From Synergistota bacterium (GTDB taxonomy: Bacteria > Synergistota > JAGHAJ01): 13,471 nt of DNA. Below, one piece after another: positions 1 through 7,767 of the stretch (position 1 is the first letter of the stretch; each line of letters starts with the position of its first letter). Both the position numbers and the translations under genes were made by a program. The stretch covers positions 1 to 13,471 of the forward strand of contig JAGHAJ010000173.1 of NCBI GenBank assembly GCA_021161545.1. The letters run 5' to 3'. The notes beneath the pieces are model-generated. The model ran no database searches, had not been told where the DNA came from, and saw only the letters and a list, made by a program, of their open reading frames with translations.

Positions 1-1
1 T

Positions 2-1117
2 TACTATCCACTCCACTACGATTATTATGATATGAAATTTGTTTCCTTCTCAGACAAGCCAGAGTTACTCTCTTATCTCCTTTATCTTCAGAATAAGGGG
101 GTTAAGTTTGTTCTTACGGGGTGTTTAAGGCGGTATTATAAGAAGGAATATACAAGAGATGCAGAATTTTGGGATTTGCGGAAGGATAAACCTATAAGTA
201 ATTTTGTTGAATATTTCGATACTCGTATGAATGTCGCTCTATCCATCTCGGTCAATACTGGGATATACCCCATTGCGATAGAGCCATCTGAGTTTATGTT
301 CCCACCAGCTTACAGGAAAGAGATAGTCAAATATTTTAGGTATTACCTTGGGCAGGTGCAGGTGAGTAGTGATACGTATAAGGGAACGCAAACTTTTCCA
401 TATATTACATTTGATAGGGATAACAACCTTACTATAGTGCCAGTTAACTTGGGTTATGTTAACAGGAACAATCTTGATAGAGGTGCAAATACGGTTATAG
501 AGAGAGCAAGAAGACTGAAAGATGTGGGGAATGTATTTGCGGTGTTTTTATATCATCCGTTTGTGGGGAAAAGGCACCTTGTCAGGATAGTAGAATATCT
601 CAAAAGGTATGGTTACAAGTTTGTTTCGCTTCCCTTTGACCCTGAGGATAATCCTTATTACAAGATGAAGTTTAAGAGGATAGATGGTTATACAAAGCTT
701 TTTATGAAAGAGGAGATACCCGAGACGAAGAAACTTGCTGAGAGGAGCATGTCTGTTATATATATACTTGGAACTATAGCAGGAGGCATTCTTCTGATAG
801 TATTTCTATACATTATAGGAAAGATAAAGAAAAACCTGTTTACAGGCATGTTACTGCTTTTTATTCTGGGTAGCATGTATTTACCATCTGATTCTTATGC
901 TAAGGAAATCTCTGTTTTAGCAGAGAAAAAAGAGTCTATGGTGATGTTGGTTAACCTGTTTGGGAACTTTCGGGCTGATGTTAGACTTGTCAGCAATAAT
1001 GGTAAAAAGGCATCCAAGAAAGCGTTGGACTTGCTGACCCACAGAAAAGGTGAGTTTTGTTTTATAGGAAATGACTTATACGGGATGTATAGGAATAAAA
1101 AGAGTAGGTGGATGTAA
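2..1117 (+). CDS. DUF2334-type polysaccharide deacetylase paralogue, 5'-truncated by the window, probably inactive
   Basis: The frame is open to the left edge (codons from position 2), so the ATG at 32 is internal and about 258 N-terminal residues lie outside, judging by an ungapped match to the complete paralogue at 6032-7651. Numbered from that ATG, residues 1-200 are the C-terminal half of the deacetylase fold. Conserved blocks include EFWD (45-48), a YF(D)..M stretch, PVNLGYV, ERARRLK and the HPF motif (H175). The metal-binding HGxTH motif of the paralogue is here TGCLR (T29 and R33 replace both His), and APHY has become PSEF. Loss of deacetylation is therefore likely. A membrane helix spans about 241-262, and a second hydrophobic segment at 267-290 leads into a short tail resembling the N-terminus of the paralogue. 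The stop overlaps the next gene's start (TAATG). A structural or regulatory role in the exopolysaccharide machine is inference. Confidence 0.82.
   Translation, partial: YYPLHYDYYDMKFVSFSDKPELLSYLLYLQNKGVKFVLTGCLRRYYKKEYTRDAEFWDLRKDKPISNFVEYFDTRMNVALSISVNTGIYPIAIEPSEFMFPPAYRKEIVKYFRYYLGQVQVSSDTYKGTQTFPYITFDRDNNLTIVPVNLGYVNRNNLDRGANTVIERARRLKDVGNVFAVFLYHPFVGKRHLVRIVEYLKRYGYKFVSLPFDPEDNPYYKMKFKRIDGYTKLFMKEEIPETKKLAERSMSVIYILGTIAGGILLIVFLYIIGKIKKNLFTGMLLLFILGSMYLPSDSYAKEISVLAEKKESMVMLVNLFGNFRADVRLVSNNGKKASKKALDLLTHRKGEFCFIGNDLYGMYRNKKSRWM
848..1114 (+). pseudogene. In-frame remnant of a second DUF2334 deacetylase copy fused to the preceding gene
   Basis: Translated in frame with the preceding gene, this stretch begins like a signal peptide: a KIKK charge cluster just upstream, then MLLLFILG and a small-residue site SDSYA. 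It continues with blocks matching residues 44-121 of the complete deacetylase at 6032-7651: EKK, VMLVNLFGNFRADV versus VMLVNLLGHFRVDV, and THRKGEFCFIGNDLY versus VHRKKGFCFVGNDLY. It then jumps straight to a tail, YRNKKSRWM, matching that protein's last residues YRNRRNRWE. About 400 residues, including the whole catalytic domain, are missing between these blocks, and a shorter gap lies inside the first block. The simplest reading is a tandem deacetylase copy reduced by internal deletion. No SD precedes the ATG at 848, so separate translation is unlikely. Confidence 0.65.
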
Positions 1118-2376
1118 TGAGTATTGAGCTTATATTCCTTGTATCCCTCTTCATAATATGGATTTTTTTGCTATATCACGCATTTTTGTCGTATAAGGGT
1201 TTTTTCTACTCCTTACGTATGGAGAGGGAAAAAGAAGAGATAGATAGAACTCCTGTACCTGATGATGAGCTTCCTTTTGTCTCTGTTCTTATCCCTGCGC
1301 ACAACGAGGATGTTGTCATAGAAAGGGCATTGAGGGCGGTATGCTCTCAGGATTATCCCGTTGAGAAATTTGAAGTTATATGCCTTAATGACCATTCAAC
1401 GGATTCAACTGGTGAAGTTGCGAGAGGATTACTGAAGCATTTCCCTAACTTGAAGGTTGTTGACCTACCAGAGGGTGAGGGGGGAAGTAAAGGAGCTGTT
1501 TTGAACTACGGTGCTAAGAATATTGCAAAAGGGGATTACATAGCTGTGTATGATGCTGACAATACACCCTCCTCCAAGGCTCTGTATTACCTGATGGTTA
1601 ACATAATGAAGGATGAAACTATGGGAGCGGTTATAGGTAAGTTCAGGACGAGAAATTGGGATCACAGTTTGCTTACGAGGTTTATAAACATAGAAACTAT
1701 ATTTTTTCAGTGGGTCACTCAGGCTGGTAGAGCGAGTTTGTTCAGGGTTGCTACCATTCCGGGCACGAACTTTGTTATAAGAAAGAAAGTTCTTGAAGAG
1801 GTTGGATATTGGGATCCGGATGCACTTACCGAGGATACAGAGCTGAGTATAAGAGTGTATGAGGCTGGATACTGGATAAAGATGGCACCTTACTCTATGA
1901 CATGGGAAGAAGAACCAGAGACTATGAGAGTCTGGATGAAACAGAGAACGAGATGGGCAATGGGCAATATCTATGTGCTTTTTAAGTACTTCTGGAGGAT
2001 ACCGTTTATGAAGAATTTCTGGATAGCTGTAGATATATTCTACTTGATGATGGTCTATGTGATGTTTTTGCTCGCTATAATAGGCTCTTTATATGTTTTT
2101 GTGGTGGGTAGTTTGGGGTTACATACACTTGACCTTGAAGGTAATTTTATACTTATATGGGTGCTTGCTATCTTGCTATTTGTTATTGAGATAGGAATAG
2201 CGCTTGGGGCAGAAAGACTTGAGAATAGCTTCTCTAACATAGCACTGGCTTTTTTGATGTATTTTACTTACACACAGTTGTGGGTGGTGGTGGTGTTTAA
2301 GGCTGTAGGAATACTCCTGTTTACAAAGGTGTTTAGGGTTAGATATAGATGGTATAAAACAGAGAGAGTGGGGTGA
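1117..2376 (+). CDS. Membrane processive family-2 glycosyltransferase (BcsA/PgaC-like exopolysaccharide synthase)
   Basis: This 419-residue inner-membrane GT2 would polymerise a beta-linked glycan from a nucleotide sugar and push it through its own channel. One N-terminal membrane helix (about 4-22) is followed by the GT-A domain. Its signatures are PAHNE (60-64), LNDHSTD with D92, the DAD metal site (146-148), TED catalytic base region (238-240) and QRTRW (276-280), which is typical of processive synthases. Three or four membrane helices follow (about 300-333, 344-364, 373-402). It ends at 419 right after the last helix, so the c-di-GMP-binding PilZ domain of canonical BcsA is absent. The ATG at 1117 is preferred over the GTG at 1108 because AGGTGG at 1106-1111 sits five bases upstream and the stop/start overlap is TAATG. 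The sugar is unknown. Neighbouring deacetylases hint at N-acetylhexosamine (inference). Confidence 0.9.
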   Translation: MSIELIFLVSLFIIWIFLLYHAFLSYKGFFYSLRMEREKEEIDRTPVPDDELPFVSVLIPAHNEDVVIERALRAVCSQDYPVEKFEVICLNDHSTDSTGEVARGLLKHFPNLKVVDLPEGEGGSKGAVLNYGAKNIAKGDYIAVYDADNTPSSKALYYLMVNIMKDETMGAVIGKFRTRNWDHSLLTRFINIETIFFQWVTQAGRASLFRVATIPGTNFVIRKKVLEEVGYWDPDALTEDTELSIRVYEAGYWIKMAPYSMTWEEEPETMRVWMKQRTRWAMGNIYVLFKYFWRIPFMKNFWIAVDIFYLMMVYVMFLLAIIGSLYVFVVGSLGLHTLDLEGNFILIWVLAILLFVIEIGIALGAERLENSFSNIALAFLMYFTYTQLWVVVVFKAVGILLFTKVFRVRYRWYKTERVG

Positions 2377-2381
2377 GTATT

Positions 2382-4961
2382 GTGAAGGCATATCGATTGT
2401 GGTTGTTTTTGCTTCTTGGACTGATTTTTGTGTCTTTCTCGGGGATGGTGTATGGTAGCGAGATTAAGGATGTCAGACTTGGTATACATAGGAATTTTAG
2501 GAGACTGGTCTTTGACCTTGATGCAAAGCCTTCTTGGAATATAAAAGTCAATAGGAGGAGTGTGCTCATAACGTTTAAGGGGATGGATGCGTCTCCGAAG
2601 TTGCAGGCTGCGAAATTTAGGGATAGAATCTTGGAGAAATATAAGGTTTATAGAAAGAAAGGACTTGTTAGGGTAGAGGTTTTTACAAGGGTGGATTTCT
2701 ATGTGAAAACTCTTGTAGTTCCCAACCCGTATAGGCTTGTTGTGGATTTCTACCCCAAAGTTGCCGGGAAGAACGAGAATGTGATTGCTAATGTAGCAAA
2801 ACCGCAGGAGAAGAAGCCTGCTACTGTTGTGAGGAAAACTAAGCCAGCTGAACCTGAACCATCGAAGAAGGTTGTGTCTAAGGTTAGTAAAATTGCGACG
2901 AAGGAGAAAGGTATATCTATAAAAGGTATTTCCTTACCTACTGCTCCAAGTAAGGTACAAGTTGTGAACCTACCACTGCTACCTACTGATAAGGATGTCT
3001 GGGGAAGGAAGATATTTAATACATTCTTGTTCTATTTTTCGGTGGATCCTGCATGGGTGGTTAGAAAAGGAAGCTTTATAAACCTGGTGGTAAGTCATTC
3101 TTCTCTTTCACTGAATAGGATATCTTCTCTTACCGTTTACCTAAACGGCTTGCCGCTAAAAAGTTTGTTTTTGGACAAAAGCAATGAGCTAAAGACAACG
3201 GTGACTATTCCACTTCCACTCAAATACGTGAAGAAGGGCTATAATGAGATTGCTGTTAAGGCTTACCTTAGGAGCCTTGCCGATCCGTGCCAGGATGTAG
3301 ATAATCCCGGTAACTGGTTAAAGATACACCATGAGAGTGTTATTCATATAGAGTACACACTGAAGAAAGACCTGCTGTTGAGCGATTATCCAGTGCCATT
3401 CTTTGAACCTATCTCTCCGAAGTACTTCAGGACAGTTGTGGTAGTGCCCGATAAGCCTTCTGGTAGGGAGCTGTCAGCGGCATTTTCTCTCATCATGGAT
3501 TGGGCACAAAACTCTCCTTATGGTGGTTTCTTTCCTATAGTTTCAACTGAATCAGAATTAACCTCTCGTGATAAAGAGGATAAGAATTTAGTGTATATAG
3601 GAAGGTTTAACGGCTTCAGTGTGTCTTTCAAAAGGTATGTTTCTTCTAAAGTAGATATGAATTTGAAAGTGGGGAAGAGCTATTTGGTTGTTATGAGATC
3701 ACCATTTACAGATAAGCGTATGATGTTGCTCATAACTGGATATGATGATCTGGACGTTTTGAGAGGAGCTAAGGCGATAATAATACCTACTATAAGAAGA
3801 CAGATGACAGGGAAGGTTGCTATGATAGACAGAAGTGTAGTATTACCCATGAAGAGCAACTACAAGGTGTTGGGTGACTTTATAACAATATCTGAGCTTG
3901 GTTATCCAAATATACTCCTTGAGGGAATGTATCATCAGGAAAAGCTTGTTACTTATATGGTTCCTACTAATTGGAAACTTAAAAGGGGTGCATACGCTAA
4001 GATATACTTCAGGCATTCAAAGGTTTTGAGTCCTGATAGGTCTTCTCTAACCATCATGCTTAACGATGTGCCCATAACATCAGTGAAACTTACGAAAGAG
4101 AATGCTGATAATGGAGAGGTTACCGTTAAGCTTCCCGATGAGATACTAAAAGGTGGAACTCTGAATTTTGGCTTTAGGGCTTATTTGGATATTAATACAA
4201 AGGATTGTGCCAAAAACTATGTCGAAGATGCTTGGGTGCTGATAAAAGGGACATCACTTTTCTACCTACCTCACACAATACTGCCAGCGAAGTTCTTAAT
4301 AGAGTATATGCCTTATCTCTATATGGGTAAAGAGGGGCTTAAGGATACCGATGTGGTGTTCACAGATAAACCAGACAGAGCGACTATGTCTGTTCTTGCG
4401 AATATACTGGCTTCGTGGCAGGATAGAATAACCCTTCCAATGCCGCCAAATGTCCACATAGTTAAGAATGAGAGGGGTTCTGTTTTTAAGAAGAGGACAA
4501 AGATGATAGTAGTTGGTAGAGCGAAGGCGTATATGCATAAGTTGTTCCCTAAGCTGATTTCTTATGACGCTAAGAAAGATCGGTTTTATTCAGAAAAATA
4601 TCCCTTGGTGCCTAAATTTGTCAGGGATGCGACGGTTATTCAGGTTATAAATAATGGAGGATATCCACTGACGTGGATAGTAGTTCCTCGGAATTTAAAG
4701 TTGACACCTGTGTACCTTCTCAGTCTGGATGGTAGGTCAACTACCAATATACCTGTGGGTGAGCTTTCTCTTATATCTCAAACTGGAAAAGTTGTTTCCT
4801 TTGTGGAAAAGAAAAAGAAGAAGCAGAAGAAAGAACAGAATATTGTATCGAGGGTATTAGAGGCAGCAGCTGAGAGACGTATGCTTACAACCTTGCTTAT
4901 TTTCTTGACAGCAGCTGCTATAGTGGTAATCATTATACTGAGAAGGGAGCGGAAGAAATAA
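2382..4961 (+). CDS. BcsB-like cellulose-synthase regulatory subunit with N-terminal AMIN-like domain
   Basis: This 859-residue secreted, C-terminally anchored protein would accept and guide the polymer leaving the synthase. It has a signal peptide (about 1-26, ending VYGSE). An AMIN-like domain follows at about 27-127 (RLVFDLD ... VVPNPYRLVVDF). Then come a Lys/Pro-rich linker (about 130-190) and the BcsB region. The BcsB region shows two related modules, each with a Cys and W..I signature: DPCQDVDNPGNWLKI (C303) and KDCAKNYVEDAWVLI (C609). After a Lys-rich stretch, a helix near the end (MLTTLLIFLTAAAIVVIIIL) is followed by RRERKK, as in the BcsB membrane anchor. The GTG at 2382 has GGTGA five bases upstream and gives a clean signal peptide. 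The GTG at 2373, overlapping the previous stop as GTGA, adds three residues and is the alternative. Family BcsB is well supported; the polymer identity is not. Confidence 0.85.
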   Translation: MKAYRLWLFLLLGLIFVSFSGMVYGSEIKDVRLGIHRNFRRLVFDLDAKPSWNIKVNRRSVLITFKGMDASPKLQAAKFRDRILEKYKVYRKKGLVRVEVFTRVDFYVKTLVVPNPYRLVVDFYPKVAGKNENVIANVAKPQEKKPATVVRKTKPAEPEPSKKVVSKVSKIATKEKGISIKGISLPTAPSKVQVVNLPLLPTDKDVWGRKIFNTFLFYFSVDPAWVVRKGSFINLVVSHSSLSLNRISSLTVYLNGLPLKSLFLDKSNELKTTVTIPLPLKYVKKGYNEIAVKAYLRSLADPCQDVDNPGNWLKIHHESVIHIEYTLKKDLLLSDYPVPFFEPISPKYFRTVVVVPDKPSGRELSAAFSLIMDWAQNSPYGGFFPIVSTESELTSRDKEDKNLVYIGRFNGFSVSFKRYVSSKVDMNLKVGKSYLVVMRSPFTDKRMMLLITGYDDLDVLRGAKAIIIPTIRRQMTGKVAMIDRSVVLPMKSNYKVLGDFITISELGYPNILLEGMYHQEKLVTYMVPTNWKLKRGAYAKIYFRHSKVLSPDRSSLTIMLNDVPITSVKLTKENADNGEVTVKLPDEILKGGTLNFGFRAYLDINTKDCAKNYVEDAWVLIKGTSLFYLPHTILPAKFLIEYMPYLYMGKEGLKDTDVVFTDKPDRATMSVLANILASWQDRITLPMPPNVHIVKNERGSVFKKRTKMIVVGRAKAYMHKLFPKLISYDAKKDRFYSEKYPLVPKFVRDATVIQVINNGGYPLTWIVVPRNLKLTPVYLLSLDGRSTTNIPVGELSLISQTGKVVSFVEKKKKKQKKEQNIVSRVLEAAAERRMLTTLLIFLTAAAIVVIIILRRERKK

Positions 4962-4962
4962 T

Positions 4963-6039
4963 TTGAAAAGAATAGTAAGCATGGTTTTGATACTGTTGTC
5001 TGTGGTTCTGCTCTCACCGGGTTTGGTGGAAGCAGCACCTTTTGCTTATACGGAACGGGTTATATATAATTTTATTACAACAAAACTTATGGATGAAGAA
5101 GGTGGAATATACTCAAACTACCACAACGATTACCCGGATAGCGATGTAGCAGGAGTGAATCACGATATGCTTTCGGAATCTTTGGGGCTTTTTATGGAAT
5201 ACCTTTACCTTTATGATGATAAGAGGGGTTTTGCAACGCAGGTTAAGCTTTTGGAGAAGAAGTTTTTGTCTCCTGTGGGTCTTCTTTATTGGCGTGTCAG
5301 GGAAAATGGTGAAAAGGAAAAATCCAACGCTCTTATAGATGATCTTAGGGTGGTTAAGTATCTACTTCTTGCCGGTGAGAAGTGGGAGGAAGATTCTTAC
5401 ATAAAGTTGGCTAAAAAGATTTCAAAAGCTATTGAGGAGTATAATACCTATAGAGGGTATCTTGTAGAAGGTGCAGATTGGAGCAAGGGGTTTATATTTG
5501 GTTATTCTGTGACCAAAGCAAAGAGGGTTTGTGTGCCTTATCTTGACCTTTATGCGATTGAACTGATTCGCAGGAAAGTGAATGCTTTTGCTCCTTTATA
5601 CAGGAGTTCTGTTGGGATTGTGGTAGATGGTGTTAAGGAGAGAAAGGTGAAGAAATTCTTTTATCCCCGTAAGGGTAGATATGGTAAGGGGTATGCAGAC
5701 TCTGTAAATACGTTGAACGCCATACAACATCTTGTTGATATAGGATTTTCACCATATAAGTTTCTGGAGCACTTGAGGGTGAAGTTTACAAATCCTGCCT
5801 TTAGAGTAGATGATACTGCTACCTGTGCTCTTTCTGCTGAGATATTTACAGCTGTAGGTGATAGATATGCTGCAAGGTCTGCCTTGAAGAAGATGTTGAG
5901 GTTTTATATAAAGACGGGGCCACTTGTTGGCGGGATAGGGTATAAAGAAAGAGGTCGTTATCATGTATATGCCTTTGACAATTTGCTTGCGATAGATGCG
6001 CTGAGGAGATACTCTTTGAGGTGGAAAGAAGTTGAATAA
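4963..6039 (+). CDS. Secreted GH8-like glycoside hydrolase (BcsZ analogue)
   Basis: A 358-residue protein with a signal peptide (KRIVSMVLILLSVVLL, cleavage near VEA-AP). The mature part is helical and resembles the (alpha/alpha)6 barrel of glycoside hydrolase family 8. LSESLGLFMEYL (E72) sits where GH8 has SEGxGYGM with its catalytic acid. GLLYWRV (106-112) matches the GLMxWR block. ALIDDLRVVKYLLLAGEKW (D126/D127) matches the TDADLDIAYALLLA block bearing the catalytic Asp. Family members cleave beta-glucan, xylan or chitosan, and BcsZ is the GH8 enzyme of cellulose operons. Its place directly after the BcsB-like gene (one base gap) supports a role in trimming or editing the nascent polymer. 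The start is TTG at 4963, with GGAAG seven bases upstream. The family call rests on motif spacing, not on a search. Confidence 0.68.
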   Translation: MKRIVSMVLILLSVVLLSPGLVEAAPFAYTERVIYNFITTKLMDEEGGIYSNYHNDYPDSDVAGVNHDMLSESLGLFMEYLYLYDDKRGFATQVKLLEKKFLSPVGLLYWRVRENGEKEKSNALIDDLRVVKYLLLAGEKWEEDSYIKLAKKISKAIEEYNTYRGYLVEGADWSKGFIFGYSVTKAKRVCVPYLDLYAIELIRRKVNAFAPLYRSSVGIVVDGVKERKVKKFFYPRKGRYGKGYADSVNTLNAIQHLVDIGFSPYKFLEHLRVKFTNPAFRVDDTATCALSAEIFTAVGDRYAARSALKKMLRFYIKTGPLVGGIGYKERGRYHVYAFDNLLAIDALRRYSLRWKEVE

Positions 6040-7651
6040 GCATCTAATTCTTGCAATACTATTTTCTTTTTTGTTTTTAACTCGTTTCGCTTTTGCGGAA
6101 ACTTTTGGCACGCCTCCCCGTAAGAGGGTGGTAATGCAGCCTTCTATAGATAGTGTAGCTGTGGTATCTGAAAAGAAGAATCAGCTCGTTATGTTGGTCA
6201 ATCTGTTAGGGCACTTTCGAGTAGATGTGAAGCATTGTCTGGTTAATTCTATAGGAAATGGGGATGTTGAGGAAATAAGTAAAAGTGACTTTGTTTTCTT
6301 TATAAGCGATAATGATGGTAAGATACCCTCAAATATATTGAATCTTATGGTTCACAGGAAGAAAGGGTTTTGCTTTGTTGGGAATGACTTATATGTGCTT
6401 TTAAGACGTGTAAGGTATCCGATTAGTTACAATGGTGAGATAAGTAGCTACAGTTATATAAACTACCGTGGCAGGCGCTACTTTAATGATGGTAGGAGTG
6501 CATTTTTTAGCTCGTATAGTATGAATGGGGGTAAGGTACTATCCTACTTTACTGATGGGACTAATAGGGCGGTTTATATAGGCAAAATGGGTAATATGTG
6601 GTTTGTTACAAATCCCGCTTTGTATGGATATTCTATTCCCGGCTTGATCTTTGCAGATGCACTTCACGACATACTCAAGAGGGAACATACAAGAGTGTTA
6701 GGAGCATTGATTAGACTGGAGGACATAAACCCGAGTTATGATGACAAGGTCTTGGAAAAGACACTTTCTTACCTTTATAGAAACCATCTCCCGTTTGCGA
6801 TGATATTTTACCTTGTATATGTGGATTTTGCGGATAAAGAGGTCATTACTATTTCTCAGAGACCTGACCTTGTTAGGATATTGAAGAAAGCGGATAGACG
6901 CGGTGGGACGCTGATACTTCATGGAGTTACGCATCAGTATAGGAAGGTAGAGATTTCAGGAGAAGGTTCTGAGTTCTGGGATATGGAGAGAAATGCAATG
7001 ATTCCGAACTTTAAGAAGTACTTTGATGAGAGGATGAGGTATGCTATAATGGTATCTAAGAAGTATGGGATACCGTTTAGGGCATTTGAGGCTCCCCATT
7101 ACAATTTACCTTTAGTTGGGCAGGAGATGTTAAAAAAATATTTCCCTGTATATGTTGGACAGGCTATGGTTAACAATGATAATTATAGGGTTACTCAGCA
7201 GTTTCCGTATTTTATATACAGGAGCTATGCAGGTTTGTTTATAGTGCCTGAGAACCTTGGTTATGTGGCTATCCATGAGGAGGAGAAGGGTGTGGGCTCT
7301 ATTTTATCGAGGGCGAGATTGTTGAAGGAGATAGTGAGAGATCCTGTGGCAGCGTTTTTCTTTCATCCGTTTGTTGGGGTCAAGTATTTGAGGGAGGTAG
7401 TGGAAGGTTTGGAGAATATGGGTTATAATTTTGTTGATTTGAAGAATGTGATACCTTTGTATGAAATGCCTGATGTTAAGGCTGTATCTATAAAGAACAT
7501 AGGATTGCCGTTTGATATATCGAAGGTGGAAAAGAAGAAGGGAAAGCTTGACCTCCGTATATTGGTTTTGGGGATATTCTTGACTGTAGTTGTGCTGAGC
7601 GTAGCTTATATATTCAGGTTATATAGGAATAGGAGAAATAGGTGGGAGTAA
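6032..7651 (+). CDS. DUF2334-family membrane-anchored polysaccharide deacetylase
   Basis: This 539-residue exported protein is predicted to remove acetyl (or other acyl) groups from the exopolysaccharide. A signal peptide (1-22, ends AFA) is followed by an N-terminal alpha/beta-looking domain (about 40-215). The deacetylase domain (about 222-475) has NodB-like features: RLEDINP (E230, D231), ILHGVTHQY (H297 and H301, metal ligands), FEAPHY (E353, H356) and FFFHPF (H445, candidate catalytic His). A C-terminal membrane helix (about 508-528) ends in a basic tail. All key residues missing from the left-edge paralogue are present here, so this is likely the working enzyme of the cluster. The TTG start at 6032 overlaps the hydrolase stop by eight bases, with GAGGTGG seven bases upstream. 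Substrate is inferred from context only. Confidence 0.85.
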   Translation: MNKHLILAILFSFLFLTRFAFAETFGTPPRKRVVMQPSIDSVAVVSEKKNQLVMLVNLLGHFRVDVKHCLVNSIGNGDVEEISKSDFVFFISDNDGKIPSNILNLMVHRKKGFCFVGNDLYVLLRRVRYPISYNGEISSYSYINYRGRRYFNDGRSAFFSSYSMNGGKVLSYFTDGTNRAVYIGKMGNMWFVTNPALYGYSIPGLIFADALHDILKREHTRVLGALIRLEDINPSYDDKVLEKTLSYLYRNHLPFAMIFYLVYVDFADKEVITISQRPDLVRILKKADRRGGTLILHGVTHQYRKVEISGEGSEFWDMERNAMIPNFKKYFDERMRYAIMVSKKYGIPFRAFEAPHYNLPLVGQEMLKKYFPVYVGQAMVNNDNYRVTQQFPYFIYRSYAGLFIVPENLGYVAIHEEEKGVGSILSRARLLKEIVRDPVAAFFFHPFVGVKYLREVVEGLENMGYNFVDLKNVIPLYEMPDVKAVSIKNIGLPFDISKVEKKKGKLDLRILVLGIFLTVVVLSVAYIFRLYRNRRNRWE

Positions 7652-7674
7652 GTTGTTGGTGGATGAAATACTCC

Positions 7675-7702
7675 TTGATGTTATTTGAATAGGTGATATA
7701 AT
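7675..7702 (+). promoter_or_regulatory. Promoter of the rpsF-ssb-rpsR operon
   Basis: TTGATG at 7675-7680, a 16-base spacer, then a perfect TATAAT at 7697-7702 preceded by TGA, giving an extended -10 (TGnTATAAT). It begins 24 bases after the deacetylase stop and predicts a transcript start near 7709, just ahead of the structured leader. It separates the exopolysaccharide genes from the ribosomal genes even though no intrinsic terminator is visible between them. Confidence 0.8.
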
Positions 7703-7713
7703 ATGTGCGTGTA

Positions 7714-7754
7714 TCCCTGCTCCTTTTGTGGGAAGGAGCTTTAATCCGTAGGGA
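7714..7754 (+). promoter_or_regulatory. S6:S18-binding leader RNA motif (rpsF autoregulation)
   Basis: The outer stem TCCCT (7714-7718) pairs with AGGGA (7750-7754). The inner hairpin GCTCCTT (7719-7725) pairs with AAGGAGC (7733-7739) around a 7-base loop. Between the 3' arms is a 10-base bulge (7740-7749) carrying CCG at 7746-7748. A published motif in rpsF leaders of many phyla has exactly this layout: a conserved CCG in a bulge flanked by a stem and a hairpin, mimicking the 16S rRNA site bound by S6:S18. Both proteins are encoded in this operon. The outer stem overlaps the rpsF SD (GGGAGGAGGT, 7751-7760), so S6:S18 binding would block rpsF translation. The assignment is from hand folding, not a covariance search. 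Confidence 0.8.
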
Positions 7755-7767
7755 GGAGGTGAAGTGA

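Noticed and set aside
848-850. Independent translation start for the deacetylase remnant
   Set aside because: There is no properly spaced SD (only AGG directly adjacent), and the upstream frame is continuous, so fusion is simpler.
4807-4830. A-rich Lys codon run near the end of the BcsB-like gene as a frameshift slippage site
   Set aside because: The run is broken by G at most codons, and the frame continues into an expected membrane anchor, so no frameshift is needed.
7719-7745. GCTCCTT/AAGGAGC hairpin followed by TTTAAT as a terminator of the exopolysaccharide cluster
   Set aside because: It lies downstream of the TATAAT promoter and inside the rpsF leader, the T-run is very short, and it fits better as the hairpin of the S6:S18 motif.
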